A stretch of DNA of 40,965 nt from an uncultured Rhodospirillales bacterium (GTDB lineage: Bacteria; Pseudomonadota; Alphaproteobacteria; Acetobacterales; Acetobacteraceae). Below the pieces are notes generated by a model. It was not told the DNA's origin and did not search any database. It saw nothing but the letters and a program-made list of their open reading frames with translations. This document shows positions 14,917 to 24,142 of the stretch, piece by piece (position 1 is the first letter of the stretch; every line of letters begins with the position of its first letter). The stretch lies in the NCBI GenBank assembly GCA_903893975.1, contig CAITOL010000010.1, positions 1 through 40,965 of the forward strand. Direction: 5' to 3'. The position numbers and the translations under genes are program-made.

Positions 14917-15849
14917 ATGAAGATCGTAGCCAATAACAGCAACCGCCCGCTTGCCGAGGCGGTCGCCGAAACCCTTGGGCAGAAGCTGACCAAGGCCACC
15001 GTGCGCCGCTTTGCCGACATGGAAGTGTTCGTGGAAATCCACGAGAATATCCGTGGTGAGGATGTGTTCGTGGTGCAATCCACGTCCTTCCCGGCCAACG
15101 ATCATCTGATGGAATTGCTGATCACGCTGGACGCGCTGCGCCGCGCCAGCGCCCGGCGCGTCACCGCCGTGATCCCCTATTTCGGCTACGCAAGGCAGGA
15201 TCGCAAATCCGGCTCGCGCACTCCGATTTCCGCCAAGCTGGTGGCCAATCTGATCGTCGAAGCCGGCGCCAACCGGGTGCTGACGATGGACCTGCACGCC
15301 GCCCAGATCCAGGGCTTCTTCGATATCCCGGTGGATAACCTCTACGCGGCCCCGCTGTTTGCCCGGCATATTCAGGAAACCTATGCCGGCCGCTCGCTGA
15401 TGATCGTCTCCCCCGATGTCGGCGGCGTCGTGCGCGCCCGCGCCATCGCCTCCCGCCTCGGCACCGACCTCGCCATCATCGACAAGCGCCGCGAACATGC
15501 CGGCGTGTCCGAAGTGATGAACGTCATCGGCGACGTCTCCGGCCGCGACTGCATCCTGGTCGATGACATCGTCGATTCCGGCGGCACCCTGGTCAACGCC
15601 GCCAAGGCCCTGATCAGCCGCGGCGCCAAATCCGCCAGCGTCTACGTCACTCACGGCGTGCTGTCCGGCCAGGCCGTCGCCCGCATCGAGGACTCGCCGA
15701 TTGAGATGCTGACCATGACCGACAGCATCCAGGCGACCGAAGCGGTGAAGCGCGCGCGCAACATCCGCCAGATCCCGATCGCCCCGCTGATCGCCGAGGC
15801 GATGGACCGCATCAACAAAGAAAAATCCGTCAGCGAACTGTTCGACTGA
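14917..15849 (+). CDS. prs: Ribose-phosphate pyrophosphokinase
   Basis: 310-residue enzyme making PRPP from ribose-5-phosphate and ATP, feeding purine, pyrimidine, NAD, His and Trp synthesis. Conserved motifs: [10 protein letters not shown] (32-41), [12 protein letters not shown] (87-98), [12 protein letters not shown] (125-136), the flexible-loop KRRE (190-193) and the PRPP-binding [10 protein letters not shown] (216-225). Full normal length. The 87-base upstream gap probably holds its promoter, although I could not define one with confidence. Confidence 0.97.
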   Translation: MKIVANNSNRPLAEAVAETLGQKLTKATVRRFADMEVFVEIHENIRGEDVFVVQSTSFPANDHLMELLITLDALRRASARRVTAVIPYFGYARQDRKSGSRTPISAKLVANLIVEAGANRVLTMDLHAAQIQGFFDIPVDNLYAAPLFARHIQETYAGRSLMIVSPDVGGVVRARAIASRLGTDLAIIDKRREHAGVSEVMNVIGDVSGRDCILVDDIVDSGGTLVNAAKALISRGAKSASVYVTHGVLSGQAVARIEDSPIEMLTMTDSIQATEAVKRARNIRQIPIAPLIAEAMDRINKEKSVSELFD

Positions 15850-15882
15850 TCTCGCCAAGCACTCCTCACAGGTGAACCTCCA

Positions 15883-16503
15883 ATGAAACTGTTCTACACG
15901 CCCGGCGCCTGTTCCATTGGCATCCACCTGCTGCTGGAGGAGATCGGCAAGCCGTTCGAGCTCATCGCGGTCAAACTGGCGGAAGGCGCGCATCTGCAAC
16001 CCGCGTTCAAGGCGGTGAACCCGAAATCCAAAGTCCCGGCGCTGGTGCGGGATGACGGCTCGGTGATCACCGAATTCCAGGCCATCGCGCTCTGGCTGGC
16101 GCTGACCAACCCCGCCGCCAACCTGCTGCCGGCAGACCCGGAAGCGCTTACCCGCGGGCTGGAAATCATGGAATATTCCATCGCCACCCAGCACATGCAT
16201 GCCTTCTCCCGCATGTTCAACCCGCGCAAATACGCCCAGCACGAAGCGGATTACGACACGGTGCGCGCCCAGGGCCGAGCGATGGCCGAAGCGGGGTTCG
16301 AGGTGCTGAACGCCGCACTCGCCGGCAAAGACTACGCCGCCGGCGCCAGCCTCTCCATCTTCGACGCCGCCTTGTTCTATGTCGAATTCTGGGGCGCGTC
16401 CCGCATGGGCATGACCCTGCCGGCCAACTGCGCCGCGCATTTCGCCCGCATGAAAGCCCGCCCCGCCGTCGCCCGCGCGCTGGCCACGGAAGGCTTGGCA
16501 TGA
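15883..16503 (+). CDS. Glutathione S-transferase family protein
   Basis: 206 residues with a thioredoxin-like N-terminal domain: MKLFYTPGACSIGIHLLLEE puts the Cys-Ser catalytic pair of beta-class GSTs at residues 10-11, and KVPAL (50-54) holds the cis-Pro. The C-terminal domain is all-helical (about 85-200). Substrate cannot be predicted. It lies 33 bases after prs and overlaps the histidine phosphatase start by four bases. Confidence 0.88.
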   Translation: MKLFYTPGACSIGIHLLLEEIGKPFELIAVKLAEGAHLQPAFKAVNPKSKVPALVRDDGSVITEFQAIALWLALTNPAANLLPADPEALTRGLEIMEYSIATQHMHAFSRMFNPRKYAQHEADYDTVRAQGRAMAEAGFEVLNAALAGKDYAAGASLSIFDAALFYVEFWGASRMGMTLPANCAAHFARMKARPAVARALATEGLA

Positions 16504-17060
16504 GCTTGGGCATGAGCCTGATCCCGCAGACCTTCTGGTTCCTGCGCCATGGGGAGACCGACTGGAACGCCAAGTTCCTCGCCCAGGGCAATGTGGAAGT
16601 GCCGCTGAACGCCACCGGGCTGCATCAGGCCCGCCAGGCGGCGGACATGCTGCGCAACCGCGGCATCAGCACCGTCATCGCCTCGCCGCTGTCGCGCGCC
16701 TACGACACCGCCTGCATCGCCGCCGAACCGCTCGGCCTGACGGTGGAGGTCGATGAAGGCCTGCGCGAGGTCTCGTTCGGCGCGCATGAAGGTCAGGTGA
16801 TGGCCGAATGGTTCAACGACTGGGTGGCCGGCAGCTTCACCCCGCCCAACGGCGAATCCTTCGCCGATCTGCGCGCCCGCGCCGTCGCCGCCATCAACCG
16901 CGCCCTGTCCCGCCCGGCCCCGGTGCTGGTGGTGGCGCATGGCGCCCTGTTCCGCGCCTTGCGCGCCGAAATGGGGCTGGAGCCCAACGTCCGCACCCCG
17001 AACGCGATGCCGTATTTCTGCGAACCCGGCACACCCTGGAGCCTGACGGCAGCCGGTTAA
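16500..17060 (+). CDS. Histidine phosphatase family protein (phosphoglycerate mutase-like)
   Basis: 186 residues. LRHGETDWN contains the phosphorylated His (H17 from the first ATG), ASPLSRAYDTA gives the second conserved Arg, LREVSFGAHEGQ the acid region and VVAHGALFRAL the second catalytic His. The size fits phosphatases of the CobC/GpmB type; the substrate is unknown. A second in-frame ATG at 16512 is nearly as plausible. The 3' end overlaps convergent corC by four bases. Confidence 0.88.
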   Translation: MSLGMSLIPQTFWFLRHGETDWNAKFLAQGNVEVPLNATGLHQARQAADMLRNRGISTVIASPLSRAYDTACIAAEPLGLTVEVDEGLREVSFGAHEGQVMAEWFNDWVAGSFTPPNGESFADLRARAVAAINRALSRPAPVLVVAHGALFRALRAEMGLEPNVRTPNAMPYFCEPGTPWSLTAAG

Positions 17061-17947
17061 GCCTCGGCCACCGGCTCCACCTTGCGCACCCGCAGCCGGC
17101 GCAGGCGGCGGGCATCGGCGTCCAGCACCCGGAACTCCACCCCGGACGGATGGCTCAGCACCTCGCCGCGGATCGGCACCCGGCCGGCGAGGGTGAACAC
17201 CAGCCCGCCAATCGTGTCGATATCGGCCTCGCGCTCGTCATCGGTCAGCACCGGGCCCATCCGCGCCTCGAAATCCTCGATCGGCAGCCGCGCATCAATG
17301 TCCAGCGTGCCATCGGCCCGCTCGGTCACCATCGGGCCCAGCACCTCGTCATGCTCATCGGCAATGTCGCCGACGATCTCCTCCACCAGATCCTCGATGG
17401 TCACCAGCCCGTCGATGCCGCCATATTCGTCCACCACCAGCGCCAGATGCATCCGCGCCTGGCGCATTTGCAGCAGCAGGTCCAGCACCGGAATTTGTGG
17501 CGCCACCAGCAGCGGGCGGCGCAGGATGGATTCCAGCTTGAACGCCTCCGGCCGCCCGACATAGGCGTAGACGTCCTTGATGTGGACCATGCCGACGATA
17601 TCGTCGAGTTGCTCGCGATACACCGGCAGGCGCGAATGGCCGTCATCGCGGATCAAGGTCAGCGCATCCGGCAGGCTGGTCTCCACCGACATGGCGACGA
17701 TATCGGCGCGCGGCACCATCACATCATCCGCCGTCATGCCGCGCAGCCGCAGCACATTGGCGATCAGCGCCCGTTCCTGCCGGTCCAGGTCCGGCAATTC
17801 CCCCGGCGTTTCCGGCGCGTCGGCGGCTTCCTGCACCAGTTCGGCGATGCTATCGCGGAAATTATGCTCCGGCGCACGCCGCCCCAACCGATGCCTCAGC
17901 CGGTCGATCAGCCCGGCCGAGGGGCTGGGGCGATGGCTGCCGCTCAC
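17057..17947 (-). CDS. corC: CorC/HlyC-type CBS-domain protein
   Basis: 296 residues with no transmembrane region: N-terminal helix, paired CBS domains (about 70-200; [34 protein letters not shown] and [26 protein letters not shown] are characteristic) and a C-terminal CorC_HlyC domain (about 215-292). Linked in E. coli to Co/Mg handling, and part of the conserved miaB-ybeZ-ybeY-corC-lnt cluster. GTG at 17947 overlaps the ybeY stop as GTGA and is preferred; GTG at 17959 is an alternative. Unusually lnt does not follow here; it is at the left edge in the opposite orientation. Confidence 0.9.
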   Translation of the reverse strand: MSGSHRPSPSAGLIDRLRHRLGRRAPEHNFRDSIAELVQEAADAPETPGELPDLDRQERALIANVLRLRGMTADDVMVPRADIVAMSVETSLPDALTLIRDDGHSRLPVYREQLDDIVGMVHIKDVYAYVGRPEAFKLESILRRPLLVAPQIPVLDLLLQMRQARMHLALVVDEYGGIDGLVTIEDLVEEIVGDIADEHDEVLGPMVTERADGTLDIDARLPIEDFEARMGPVLTDDEREADIDTIGGLVFTLAGRVPIRGEVLSHPSGVEFRVLDADARRLRRLRVRKVEPVAEA

Positions 17948-18399
17948 AGCCGACGCCACGGGTTGGGCACGCCGATGCGCGCCAGCAGCCGGGCTTCGGC
18001 CATTTCCATGCGGATCGCCTCGCCCGCGCGTTCATGGTCGTGGCCCTGCAGATGCAGCGCCCCATGCACCACCAGATGCGCGAGATGGTCCGCCGGGCGC
18101 TTGCCCTCCCGCGCCGCTTCCCGCGCCACCACACCGCTGGCCAGCGCAATCTCCCCACTCTCGAAGGTCAGCACATTGGTCGGCTTGTTGCGGCCACGAT
18201 GGCGGGCGTTCAGCCGCTGCACCGTGGTGTCATCGGCCAGCACGAACGTCGCCTCACACCCCGCAATCGCGGCGGCGCGGCGCACCACCCGCTCCGGGTC
18301 GCGGATCATCCGGCGCCAGGCCGGGTCCTGCACAATCACCGTGACCCCCGCATCGGCCCAATCCGGGCCAGCGGGGCGGCTAGTCTGATCGTCAGCCAT
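17944..18399 (-). CDS. ybeY: Endoribonuclease YbeY (rRNA maturation)
   Basis: 151-residue metallo-endoribonuclease involved in 16S rRNA 3'-end maturation and 70S quality control. The zinc motif H-x3-H-x5-H is H112, H116 and H122 in [11 protein letters not shown], and [13 protein letters not shown] (68-80) is the family signature. Normal length. It overlaps ybeZ by eight bases upstream and corC by four downstream, so the block is translated as one unit. Confidence 0.95.
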   Translation of the reverse strand: MADDQTSRPAGPDWADAGVTVIVQDPAWRRMIRDPERVVRRAAAIAGCEATFVLADDTTVQRLNARHRGRNKPTNVLTFESGEIALASGVVAREAAREGKRPADHLAHLVVHGALHLQGHDHERAGEAIRMEMAEARLLARIGVPNPWRRL

Positions 18400-19453
18400 T
18401 CTGGGCCGTCACTCCGGGCGGTTGATGGCGGGCAGAGGTATCCTTTTCCGCCGCCGAGCGGGCATCATAGGCTTCCACGATGCGCCCGACCAGCGGATGG
18501 CGCACCACGTCGTTTCGGTCGAACCGGTTGACCACAATCCCCGGCACCCCTTCCAGCGTATCCAGCGCATCTTTCAGTCCGGACCGCACGCCGGGCGGCA
18601 GATCGACCTGCGATAAATCCCCGGTGATCACCATGTGCGACCCCTCCCCCATCCGGGTGAGGAACATCTTCATCTGCATCGGCGTGGTGTTCTGCGCTTC
18701 ATCGAGAATGACGAACGCATGCGCCAGCGTCCGCCCGCGCATGAAGGCCAGCGGCGCCACCTCGATCTCGCCCGCCGCCATGCGCCGCGTCATCTGGTCG
18801 CCCGGCAACATGTCGCCCAGCGCGTCGTAGAGCGGGCGCAGATAGGGATCGACCTTTTCCTTCATATCGCCGGGTAGAAAGCCCAGCCGCTCGCCCGCTT
18901 CCACCGCCGGACGCGACAGCACGATGCGGTCCACCTTGCCGGCCTGCAGCATCGCCACCGCCTGCGCCACCGCGAGATAGGTCTTCCCGGTGCCAGCCGG
19001 GCCGATACCGAATACCATTTCGTGCTTGGCCAGCATCTCCATATATCGCACCTGGCCGGGGCTGCGCGGGCCAACCGCGCCGCGCTTGGTGCGGATCGCC
19101 GGCACATCGGCCAGCGGCAGACGCGGATCTTCCAACTCGGTCATCCGCACCGCACTCATGCGGATGGCGGCGTCCACATCGCCGGAGCTGATCGGCTCGC
19201 CCCGTTCCAGCCGGCGGTACAACTCGGTCAGCGCCGTCTGCGCCAGTTCCACCCGGCCGACATCGCCGGCAATCGCCACCCGGTTGCCCCGGCACGACAA
19301 TCGAACCCCCAGCCCTTGCTGCAAGCGGACCAGGTGCCGGTCGTGATCCCCCAGCAGCAAAGCCAGCAACACATTGTCGTCGAACTGCAAGGTCACCGCC
19401 TTGCTATCGGCGGCGGCGGCACGGGGAGCCGAAGTCGCGATGATCTGGGTCAA
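18392..19453 (-). CDS. ybeZ: PhoH-like NTPase YbeZ
   Basis: 353 residues. Walker A GPAGTGKT (151-158), [21 protein letters not shown] and Walker B-type [23 protein letters not shown] are PhoH/YbeZ hallmarks; an N-terminal KH-like region precedes the ATPase. YbeZ partners with YbeY in RNA processing. The start is TTG at 19453: its TTGA overlaps the miaB TGA, GAGGAGG lies ten bases upstream (19464-19470), and no in-frame ATG gives a better fit. Longer frames extend into miaB and were rejected. Confidence 0.93.
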   Translation of the reverse strand: MTQIIATSAPRAAAADSKAVTLQFDDNVLLALLLGDHDRHLVRLQQGLGVRLSCRGNRVAIAGDVGRVELAQTALTELYRRLERGEPISSGDVDAAIRMSAVRMTELEDPRLPLADVPAIRTKRGAVGPRSPGQVRYMEMLAKHEMVFGIGPAGTGKTYLAVAQAVAMLQAGKVDRIVLSRPAVEAGERLGFLPGDMKEKVDPYLRPLYDALGDMLPGDQMTRRMAAGEIEVAPLAFMRGRTLAHAFVILDEAQNTTPMQMKMFLTRMGEGSHMVITGDLSQVDLPPGVRSGLKDALDTLEGVPGIVVNRFDRNDVVRHPLVGRIVEAYDARSAAEKDTSARHQPPGVTAQNG

Positions 19454-20820
19454 GCGGGGGCAACCTCCTCTATCAGGGTTCCGGTGAGCGAGTTGGGATG
19501 GCCGGTGACGATTCGCACAAGCACTTCCTGGCCGATCAGGCTTTCTGGCCCAATCGCGTGCACCGGCTGCAGCCACGGCGTGCGCCCGCCGATCTGCCCG
19601 GCGCGGCGGCCTGGGTTGGTGAACAACACCTTCACCACCTGGCCTTCGAGCGATTGATTGAACTCGGCCTGCTGCAACCGCAACTCGGCCTGCAATTCCT
19701 GCAAGCGCCGGTCTTTTTCCGCCTCGGGCACCTGCATCGGCGCCCCGGCCGCCGGGGTGCCGGGGCGGGGCGAGTATTTGAAGCTGAAGGCCTGGGCGAA
19801 GCGCACCTTGCGGACCAGCTCCATCGTCGCCTGGAAATCCGCCTCCGTCTCGCCGGGATGGCCGACGATAAAATCGGACGACAGCGCCAGATCCGGCCGC
19901 GCCGCCCGCAGCCGGTCCACCAGCGCCAGATACTCCGCCGCCGTGTGCTTGCGGTTCATCGCCGCCAGAATCCGGTCAGATCCGGACTGCACCGGCAAAT
20001 GCAGATACGGCATCAGTTCCGGCACCTCGGCATGGGCAGCAATCAGCGCCGCGTCCATGTCGCGCGGGTGCGACGTGGTGTAGCGAATGCGCCACAGCCC
20101 CGGAATTTCCGCCAGCCAGCGCACCAACTGCCCCAAACTCGCCGGCGCACCATCCGGGCCGGTGCCGTGCCAGGCGTTCACATTCTGGCCGAGCAGGGTA
20201 ATCTCCCGCGTGCCCTGCGCCACCAGCCGCCGCGCCTCCGCCAGCACCGCCGCCGCCGGGCGACTCGATTCCGCCCCGCGGGTATAGGGCACCACGCAGA
20301 ACGAGCAGAACTTGTCGCAGCCTTCCTGAATGGTCAGGAACGCCGTCATGCCCTGCGCCGCCGCCGCATCGGGCAGATGGTCGAATTTATCCTCGGCGGG
20401 GAAATCCGTGTCGATCACCGCACCGCCAGCGCGCGCCGCCCGGGCGACCATTTCCGGCAGTTTGTGATAGGTCTGCGGCCCCAGCACGATATCGACATAG
20501 GGCGCGCGGGCGATGATCTCCGCCCCTTCGGCCTGCGCCACACAGCCGGCCACCGCCAGCACCATCTTATTACCCGCCGCCTCCCGCACCTGCTTCATCA
20601 CCCGCAGCCGGCCGAGTTCGGAAAACACCTTCTCCGCCGCGCGGTCGCGGATGTGGCAGGTGTTCAGGATCACCATATCAGCGTCATCCGGCGCATCCAC
20701 CGGCGCATAGCCCAGCGGCGCCAGCACATCGGCCATCCGGCCGCTGTCATAGACGTTCATCTGGCAGCCCCAGGTGATTACATGCAAACGCTTGGCGTTT
20801 GCCTTCGGCCGATCGCTCAT
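19450..20820 (-). CDS. miaB: tRNA-2-methylthio-N6-dimethylallyladenosine synthase
   Basis: 456-residue radical-SAM methylthiotransferase that adds the 2-methylthio group to i6A37 of tRNAs reading UNN codons. Auxiliary-cluster cysteines C19, C55 and C93, the radical-SAM triad C168-x3-C172-x2-C175 in [17 protein letters not shown], and a C-terminal TRAM domain (about 385-450) are all present. The ATG at 20820 has GAGAGG five bases upstream; ATG at 20826 and further upstream are alternatives. It heads the miaB-ybeZ-ybeY-corC run; the 235-base gap upstream shows no clear promoter. Confidence 0.96.
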   Translation of the reverse strand: MSDRPKANAKRLHVITWGCQMNVYDSGRMADVLAPLGYAPVDAPDDADMVILNTCHIRDRAAEKVFSELGRLRVMKQVREAAGNKMVLAVAGCVAQAEGAEIIARAPYVDIVLGPQTYHKLPEMVARAARAGGAVIDTDFPAEDKFDHLPDAAAAQGMTAFLTIQEGCDKFCSFCVVPYTRGAESSRPAAAVLAEARRLVAQGTREITLLGQNVNAWHGTGPDGAPASLGQLVRWLAEIPGLWRIRYTTSHPRDMDAALIAAHAEVPELMPYLHLPVQSGSDRILAAMNRKHTAAEYLALVDRLRAARPDLALSSDFIVGHPGETEADFQATMELVRKVRFAQAFSFKYSPRPGTPAAGAPMQVPEAEKDRRLQELQAELRLQQAEFNQSLEGQVVKVLFTNPGRRAGQIGGRTPWLQPVHAIGPESLIGQEVLVRIVTGHPNSLTGTLIEEVAPA

Positions 20821-21055
20821 ATCCATCCTCTCGCCGCCACCCATCATATTGGCGGCGCAGACATCGGCCGCAATGCCGCCCCGGTCAAGCGCGGGGACAA
20901 AGCGGGCTTGCATGTCAAAAGGACAGATCCAGCGATGCAACCTCCTGTGGAGGATCGAACTGTGGCAGACCGTGGCGCGGCCTTGTCAAGCAAAGACCGC
21001 AGGCCGGGCCGCTTTTGGCCGCAGGCCGCAACAACGGCCCATCGTTTCGCCGTCG

Positions 21056-22012
21056 TCAGACATAGGCCGGTTCGGTTGCCGCCGCTGCGTTCGCGGCCGT
21101 CGGGCTGCGTGGGATGCGGTTTTGCCGCAAGGTCGATGCCCCGTCGGCCACCGCCTGCCACGTCGCCTGCGACAGCGCCTTGCGCGACGGAAAATCCTCT
21201 GGGTTCAACGGCGTATGCAGCAGCACCGTGGCGCCCAACCCGGAATATTGCAGCAGGCCCCAGGCATGCGGCGCCAGTTCCATATCGCCGTACCAGGCGA
21301 ATAACGGCCGCGTCGCCCGCCCGGTCGGCAGCCCGGCCAGCCGGTCGAACACCAGCGACACCGGCTGCACCAAGGGCGGCCGCCCCTTGCTGCCGGTCGG
21401 CGCCTCGGCCAGCGACAGGAAGGCGGAGCGGAACGCCATCACCCGCGAGCCGTCAGACGAGGTGCCCTCAGGAAACAGGATCAGATTATCGCCATCCGCC
21501 AGCCGCTCGCGCATCGCATCGCGCTCATGCGCGGTTTTGCTGCGCTGGCGACTGGTGAAAACCGTGCGCCCCAGCCGGGCAATCCAGCCGATCAGCGGCC
21601 AGCCCGCCACCTCCGCCTTGGCGATGAAGCAGGCATCGAGCTGCGCGCCCAGCGCCAGAATATCCAGCCACGACGTATGGTTGGCGACGTAAATCACCGG
21701 GCGGCCATCGGCGGTTTTATGCGCCGGCGCGCCGATCACCCGAACCTTCATGCCGATCAGCCAGCACAGGCTGCCCCAGTAAAACCGCGCGAATGCCCGC
21801 TTGCCGCGCCCGAGGCCGAACCGATCCGGCAGCAGCACCAGCATCGCCTGAATGCACATGGCCAGCACCGTCCACAGCGCCACCATCAGCAGCCGGCGCA
21901 CCGCACGCAGCGCGCGCGACAGGCGCCGGCGCGACGGCACCGGGGCGAACATGTCGTCCGGCTTGTTGGAGCGGAACAGAAGCTTGCTGGGGCGGCGCGC
22001 TGCATCTGGCAT
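21056..22012 (-). CDS. Lysophospholipid acyltransferase family protein (PlsC-like)
   Basis: 318 residues with a membrane helix about 40-62 and the acyltransferase domain after it: NHTSWLD (111-117, the NHx4D catalytic motif), FTSRQRSKTAHERDAM and FPEGTSSDG. Likely acylates lysophosphatidic acid or a related lysolipid at the inner membrane, though ornithine-lipid OlsA-type activity cannot be excluded. AAGGGA precedes the ATG at 22012. The C-terminus carries an Ala-rich tail. It is divergent from an EamA transporter. Confidence 0.88.
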   Translation of the reverse strand: MPDAARRPSKLLFRSNKPDDMFAPVPSRRRLSRALRAVRRLLMVALWTVLAMCIQAMLVLLPDRFGLGRGKRAFARFYWGSLCWLIGMKVRVIGAPAHKTADGRPVIYVANHTSWLDILALGAQLDACFIAKAEVAGWPLIGWIARLGRTVFTSRQRSKTAHERDAMRERLADGDNLILFPEGTSSDGSRVMAFRSAFLSLAEAPTGSKGRPPLVQPVSLVFDRLAGLPTGRATRPLFAWYGDMELAPHAWGLLQYSGLGATVLLHTPLNPEDFPSRKALSQATWQAVADGASTLRQNRIPRSPTAANAAAATEPAYV

Positions 22013-22047
22013 GTCTGTTCCCTTACGCGACGTCCGATGATGGAACA

Positions 22048-22066
22048 ATGACCGTATGATGACCGT
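22048..22066. promoter_or_regulatory. Tandem 8-base direct repeat with 11-base period
   Basis: ATGACCGT at 22048-22055 and again at 22059-22066, one helical turn apart, in the divergent gap between the acyltransferase and EamA genes. TATGAT (22055-22060), a possible plus-strand -10, lies between them. Spacing suits a regulator binding one face of DNA, but nothing identifies it. Confidence 0.4.
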
Positions 22067-22149
22067 TCGTTGAAGCTGTGCGGCAATATCCGGAGTGGCG
22101 CCGCAGGCGGGAAGCCGGCAGGGTGCGCCGCCAATTGCCGGAGCCGCCC

Positions 22150-23049
22150 GTGTCGCAACCCACCAACACCGCCCCGCCCATTTCGGCCGAAGCCTGGGGC
22201 CTGCTGCTCGCGCTGGCCATTCCCTGGGGCGGCGCCTTCCTGCTGTTCCGCGTGCTCGGCACCGCCTTGCCGCCCTTCACCCTGGTGCTGGCCCGCGTCG
22301 GGCTGGCGGTGCCGCTGCTCTACCTCGCCGTGCGGCTGCGCGGCGGACGGATGGATATTCCCTGGCGCGCCTTCGCGCTCATGGGGCTGCTGAACAACGT
22401 CATCCCCTTCGCGCTGTTCGCCTGGGCGGAAACCCGGCTGACCAGCGGCCTCGCCGCCATCCTCAACGCCGCCACCCCGGTGATGACGGTGCTGGTGCTC
22501 AGTGCCTTTCGGGTGGAACGGCTGACCGGGCTGCGTCTGGCCGGCGTGGTGCTCGGCTTCCTCGGCGTCGGCGTGCTGATCGGGCCGGATGCGTGGCGCA
22601 AAAGCCCGGACCTGCTGGCCGAACTCGCCTGTCTGGCGGCCACTTTGTCCTACGCCTTCTCCGCGCTATGGGCGCGGCGACTGCGGCAGATCGACCCGTT
22701 CAAGGCCGCCACCGGGCAGTTGATCTGCAGCACGCTGATCCTGCTGCCGCTGGCCGCCCTGCTGGAACAGCCCTGGACCCTGCCGATGCCGAGCGGCCAG
22801 ATCTGGCTCGCCATCCTCGCCTTCTCACTCATCTGCACCGCCTTCGCCTACATCCTGTTCTTCCGCATCGTCGCCGTCGCCGGGCCGGGCAATGTCATGC
22901 TGGTCACCTTCCTGATCCCGGTGATCGCGGTCATCCTCGGCGCGGTGGTGCTGGGGGAAGCGGTGAGCCTATCGGCGCTCGCCGGCATGCTGCTGATCGC
23001 CGCCGGCCTGGCGGCGATTGATGGGCGCGTGGTGCAACGGTGGCGCTGA
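22150..23049 (+). CDS. EamA-family (drug/metabolite transporter) permease
   Basis: 299 residues, ten predicted membrane helices in two EamA repeats (about 15-140 and 155-290); IPWGGAFLLFRVLG and PVIAVILGAVVLGE are typical. Substrate unknown; DMT proteins often export amino acids or metabolites. The GTG at 22150 is preferred (GGAG six bases upstream); an ATG-less upstream start at 22078 would add a basic non-membrane extension. It overlaps azlC by ten bases, so the three transport genes look like one operon. Confidence 0.85.
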   Translation: MSQPTNTAPPISAEAWGLLLALAIPWGGAFLLFRVLGTALPPFTLVLARVGLAVPLLYLAVRLRGGRMDIPWRAFALMGLLNNVIPFALFAWAETRLTSGLAAILNAATPVMTVLVLSAFRVERLTGLRLAGVVLGFLGVGVLIGPDAWRKSPDLLAELACLAATLSYAFSALWARRLRQIDPFKAATGQLICSTLILLPLAALLEQPWTLPMPSGQIWLAILAFSLICTAFAYILFFRIVAVAGPGNVMLVTFLIPVIAVILGAVVLGEAVSLSALAGMLLIAAGLAAIDGRVVQRWR

Positions 23050-23744
23050 CCCAGCCGGCCGACCCGCCGGCGGACGCATGGCGCGGTGCGCGGGAAATCC
23101 TGCCCATCGCGGTCGGCGTGGCCATCTACGCCCTCGCCTTTGGCGTGCTCGCGGCGCAAGCCCAGTTCAGCGCCCTGCAAGTGGGCGTGATGGGGGCGAG
23201 CGTCTTCGCCGGCGGCGCGCAGATCATCGCCTCGCAGCAACTGGTCGCCGGGGCCGGGGCGGTGGCGGCACTGGTGGCCGGGCTGGCGCTGAACCTGCGC
23301 CTGCTGCTGGTCACCGCCTCGATCCGCGAGGTTTATGCCGGGCGGCCCTGGTGGCAGATCGCGCTCGGCGCCCATGCCACCACCGATGAAAGCTGGGCGC
23401 TGATGCTCGCGCAACGCGCCAAGGGCCGGCCGGTCGGCTACTGGTATCTGGTCGGCGGCGGGATGTGCCTGCTGGTCGTCTGGTGCGTGGCAACCGTCGT
23501 GGGGGTCGCCTTCGCCCATGCCATCCCAGACCCGAAATCCCTCGGCATGGATTTCGCCTTCACCGCCGCCTTCATCGCCATCGCCCGCTCGCTCTGGAAG
23601 GGCCGGTCCGATCTGCTGCCCTGGCTGGTGGCGCTGCTGGTGGTGGCAGGCTCGATTAAACTCGCCGGCCTCGCGCCATCCTGGTCGCTGATCCTGGGCG
23701 GCGTGGCGGGCGCGGCCTTCGCCGGGGTCACCGGCGATGCGTGA
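23040..23744 (+). CDS. azlC: AzlC family branched-chain amino acid exporter, large subunit
   Basis: 234 residues starting at GTG inside the end of the EamA gene. Multiple membrane segments and the motifs AFGVLAAQAQFSALQ, SVFAGGAQIIASQQL and HATTDESWAL match AzlC/YgaZ, the large subunit of a branched-chain amino acid (azaleucine/valine) exporter. It overlaps azlD by eight bases. A BCAA-type importer follows 112 bases after azlD, so both directions of transport are encoded side by side. Confidence 0.9.
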   Translation: MALTQPADPPADAWRGAREILPIAVGVAIYALAFGVLAAQAQFSALQVGVMGASVFAGGAQIIASQQLVAGAGAVAALVAGLALNLRLLLVTASIREVYAGRPWWQIALGAHATTDESWALMLAQRAKGRPVGYWYLVGGGMCLLVVWCVATVVGVAFAHAIPDPKSLGMDFAFTAAFIAIARSLWKGRSDLLPWLVALLVVAGSIKLAGLAPSWSLILGGVAGAAFAGVTGDA

Positions 23745-24030
23745 TACCTGGATCGTCATCCTCGGCCTCACCGCCGGCACCTTCGCCATCCGGCTGGGCG
23801 GCATTCTGCTCGGCCAGCAGATCCCCACCACCGGCCCATGGGCGCGCGGCCTGCGCGCCCTGCCCGGCTGCCTGATCGTTTCGCTGGTGGCGATGTCGCT
23901 GGTCTCTGGCGGCGGGCAGGAATGGACCGCCGCCGCCATCGCCGCGGCCGTCGCCATCGTCACCCGCAACCTGCCGGCCACCATGGCCGCCGGCATCGCC
24001 GCCATCTGGGCGCTGCGACACTTTGCCTAG
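23737..24030 (+). CDS. azlD: AzlD family branched-chain amino acid exporter, small subunit
   Basis: 97 residues, four short membrane segments, with GTFAIRLGGILL, LRALPGCLIVSLVAMSL and VAIVTRNLPATMAAGI, typical of AzlD/YgaH, the obligate partner of AzlC. Normal length. A GC-rich hairpin follows at 24032-24048. Confidence 0.9.
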   Translation: MRDTWIVILGLTAGTFAIRLGGILLGQQIPTTGPWARGLRALPGCLIVSLVAMSLVSGGGQEWTAAAIAAAVAIVTRNLPATMAAGIAAIWALRHFA

Positions 24031-24031
24031 C

Positions 24032-24048
24032 CCCGCCGCCGCGGCGGG
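24032..24048 (+). terminator. GC-rich hairpin after azlD
   Basis: CCCGCCG (24032-24038), loop CCG, CGGCGGG (24042-24048), perfect. No T-run follows, so it may be an mRNA 3' stabiliser or Rho-dependent rather than intrinsic termination. Confidence 0.4.
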
Positions 24049-24142
24049 CTGAATAGCCCTTGCAGACAGCGCAGTGGCGGGCGAAAAGAGGGTCTAACCG
24101 GAGTGAAACCGGAGCAAGCCTACCCAGAGGAAGGAACCCAAG

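Noticed and set aside
14734-16440. 568-residue minus-strand frame opposite prs and the GST gene
   Set aside because: Shadow frame; Prs and GST motifs on the plus strand are decisive.
19498-21558. 686-residue plus-strand open frame opposite miaB
   Set aside because: Arg/His-rich antisense shadow of miaB, whose Fe-S cysteines are all present.
22078-22149. Longer N-terminus for the EamA protein
   Set aside because: Arg-rich leader without membrane character; GTG 22150 has GGAG at good spacing. Kept only as an alternative.
24031-24142. Possible riboswitch before the substrate-binding protein gene
   Set aside because: Only a GC hairpin after azlD and a short CCGGAG direct repeat are seen; no known aptamer pattern.
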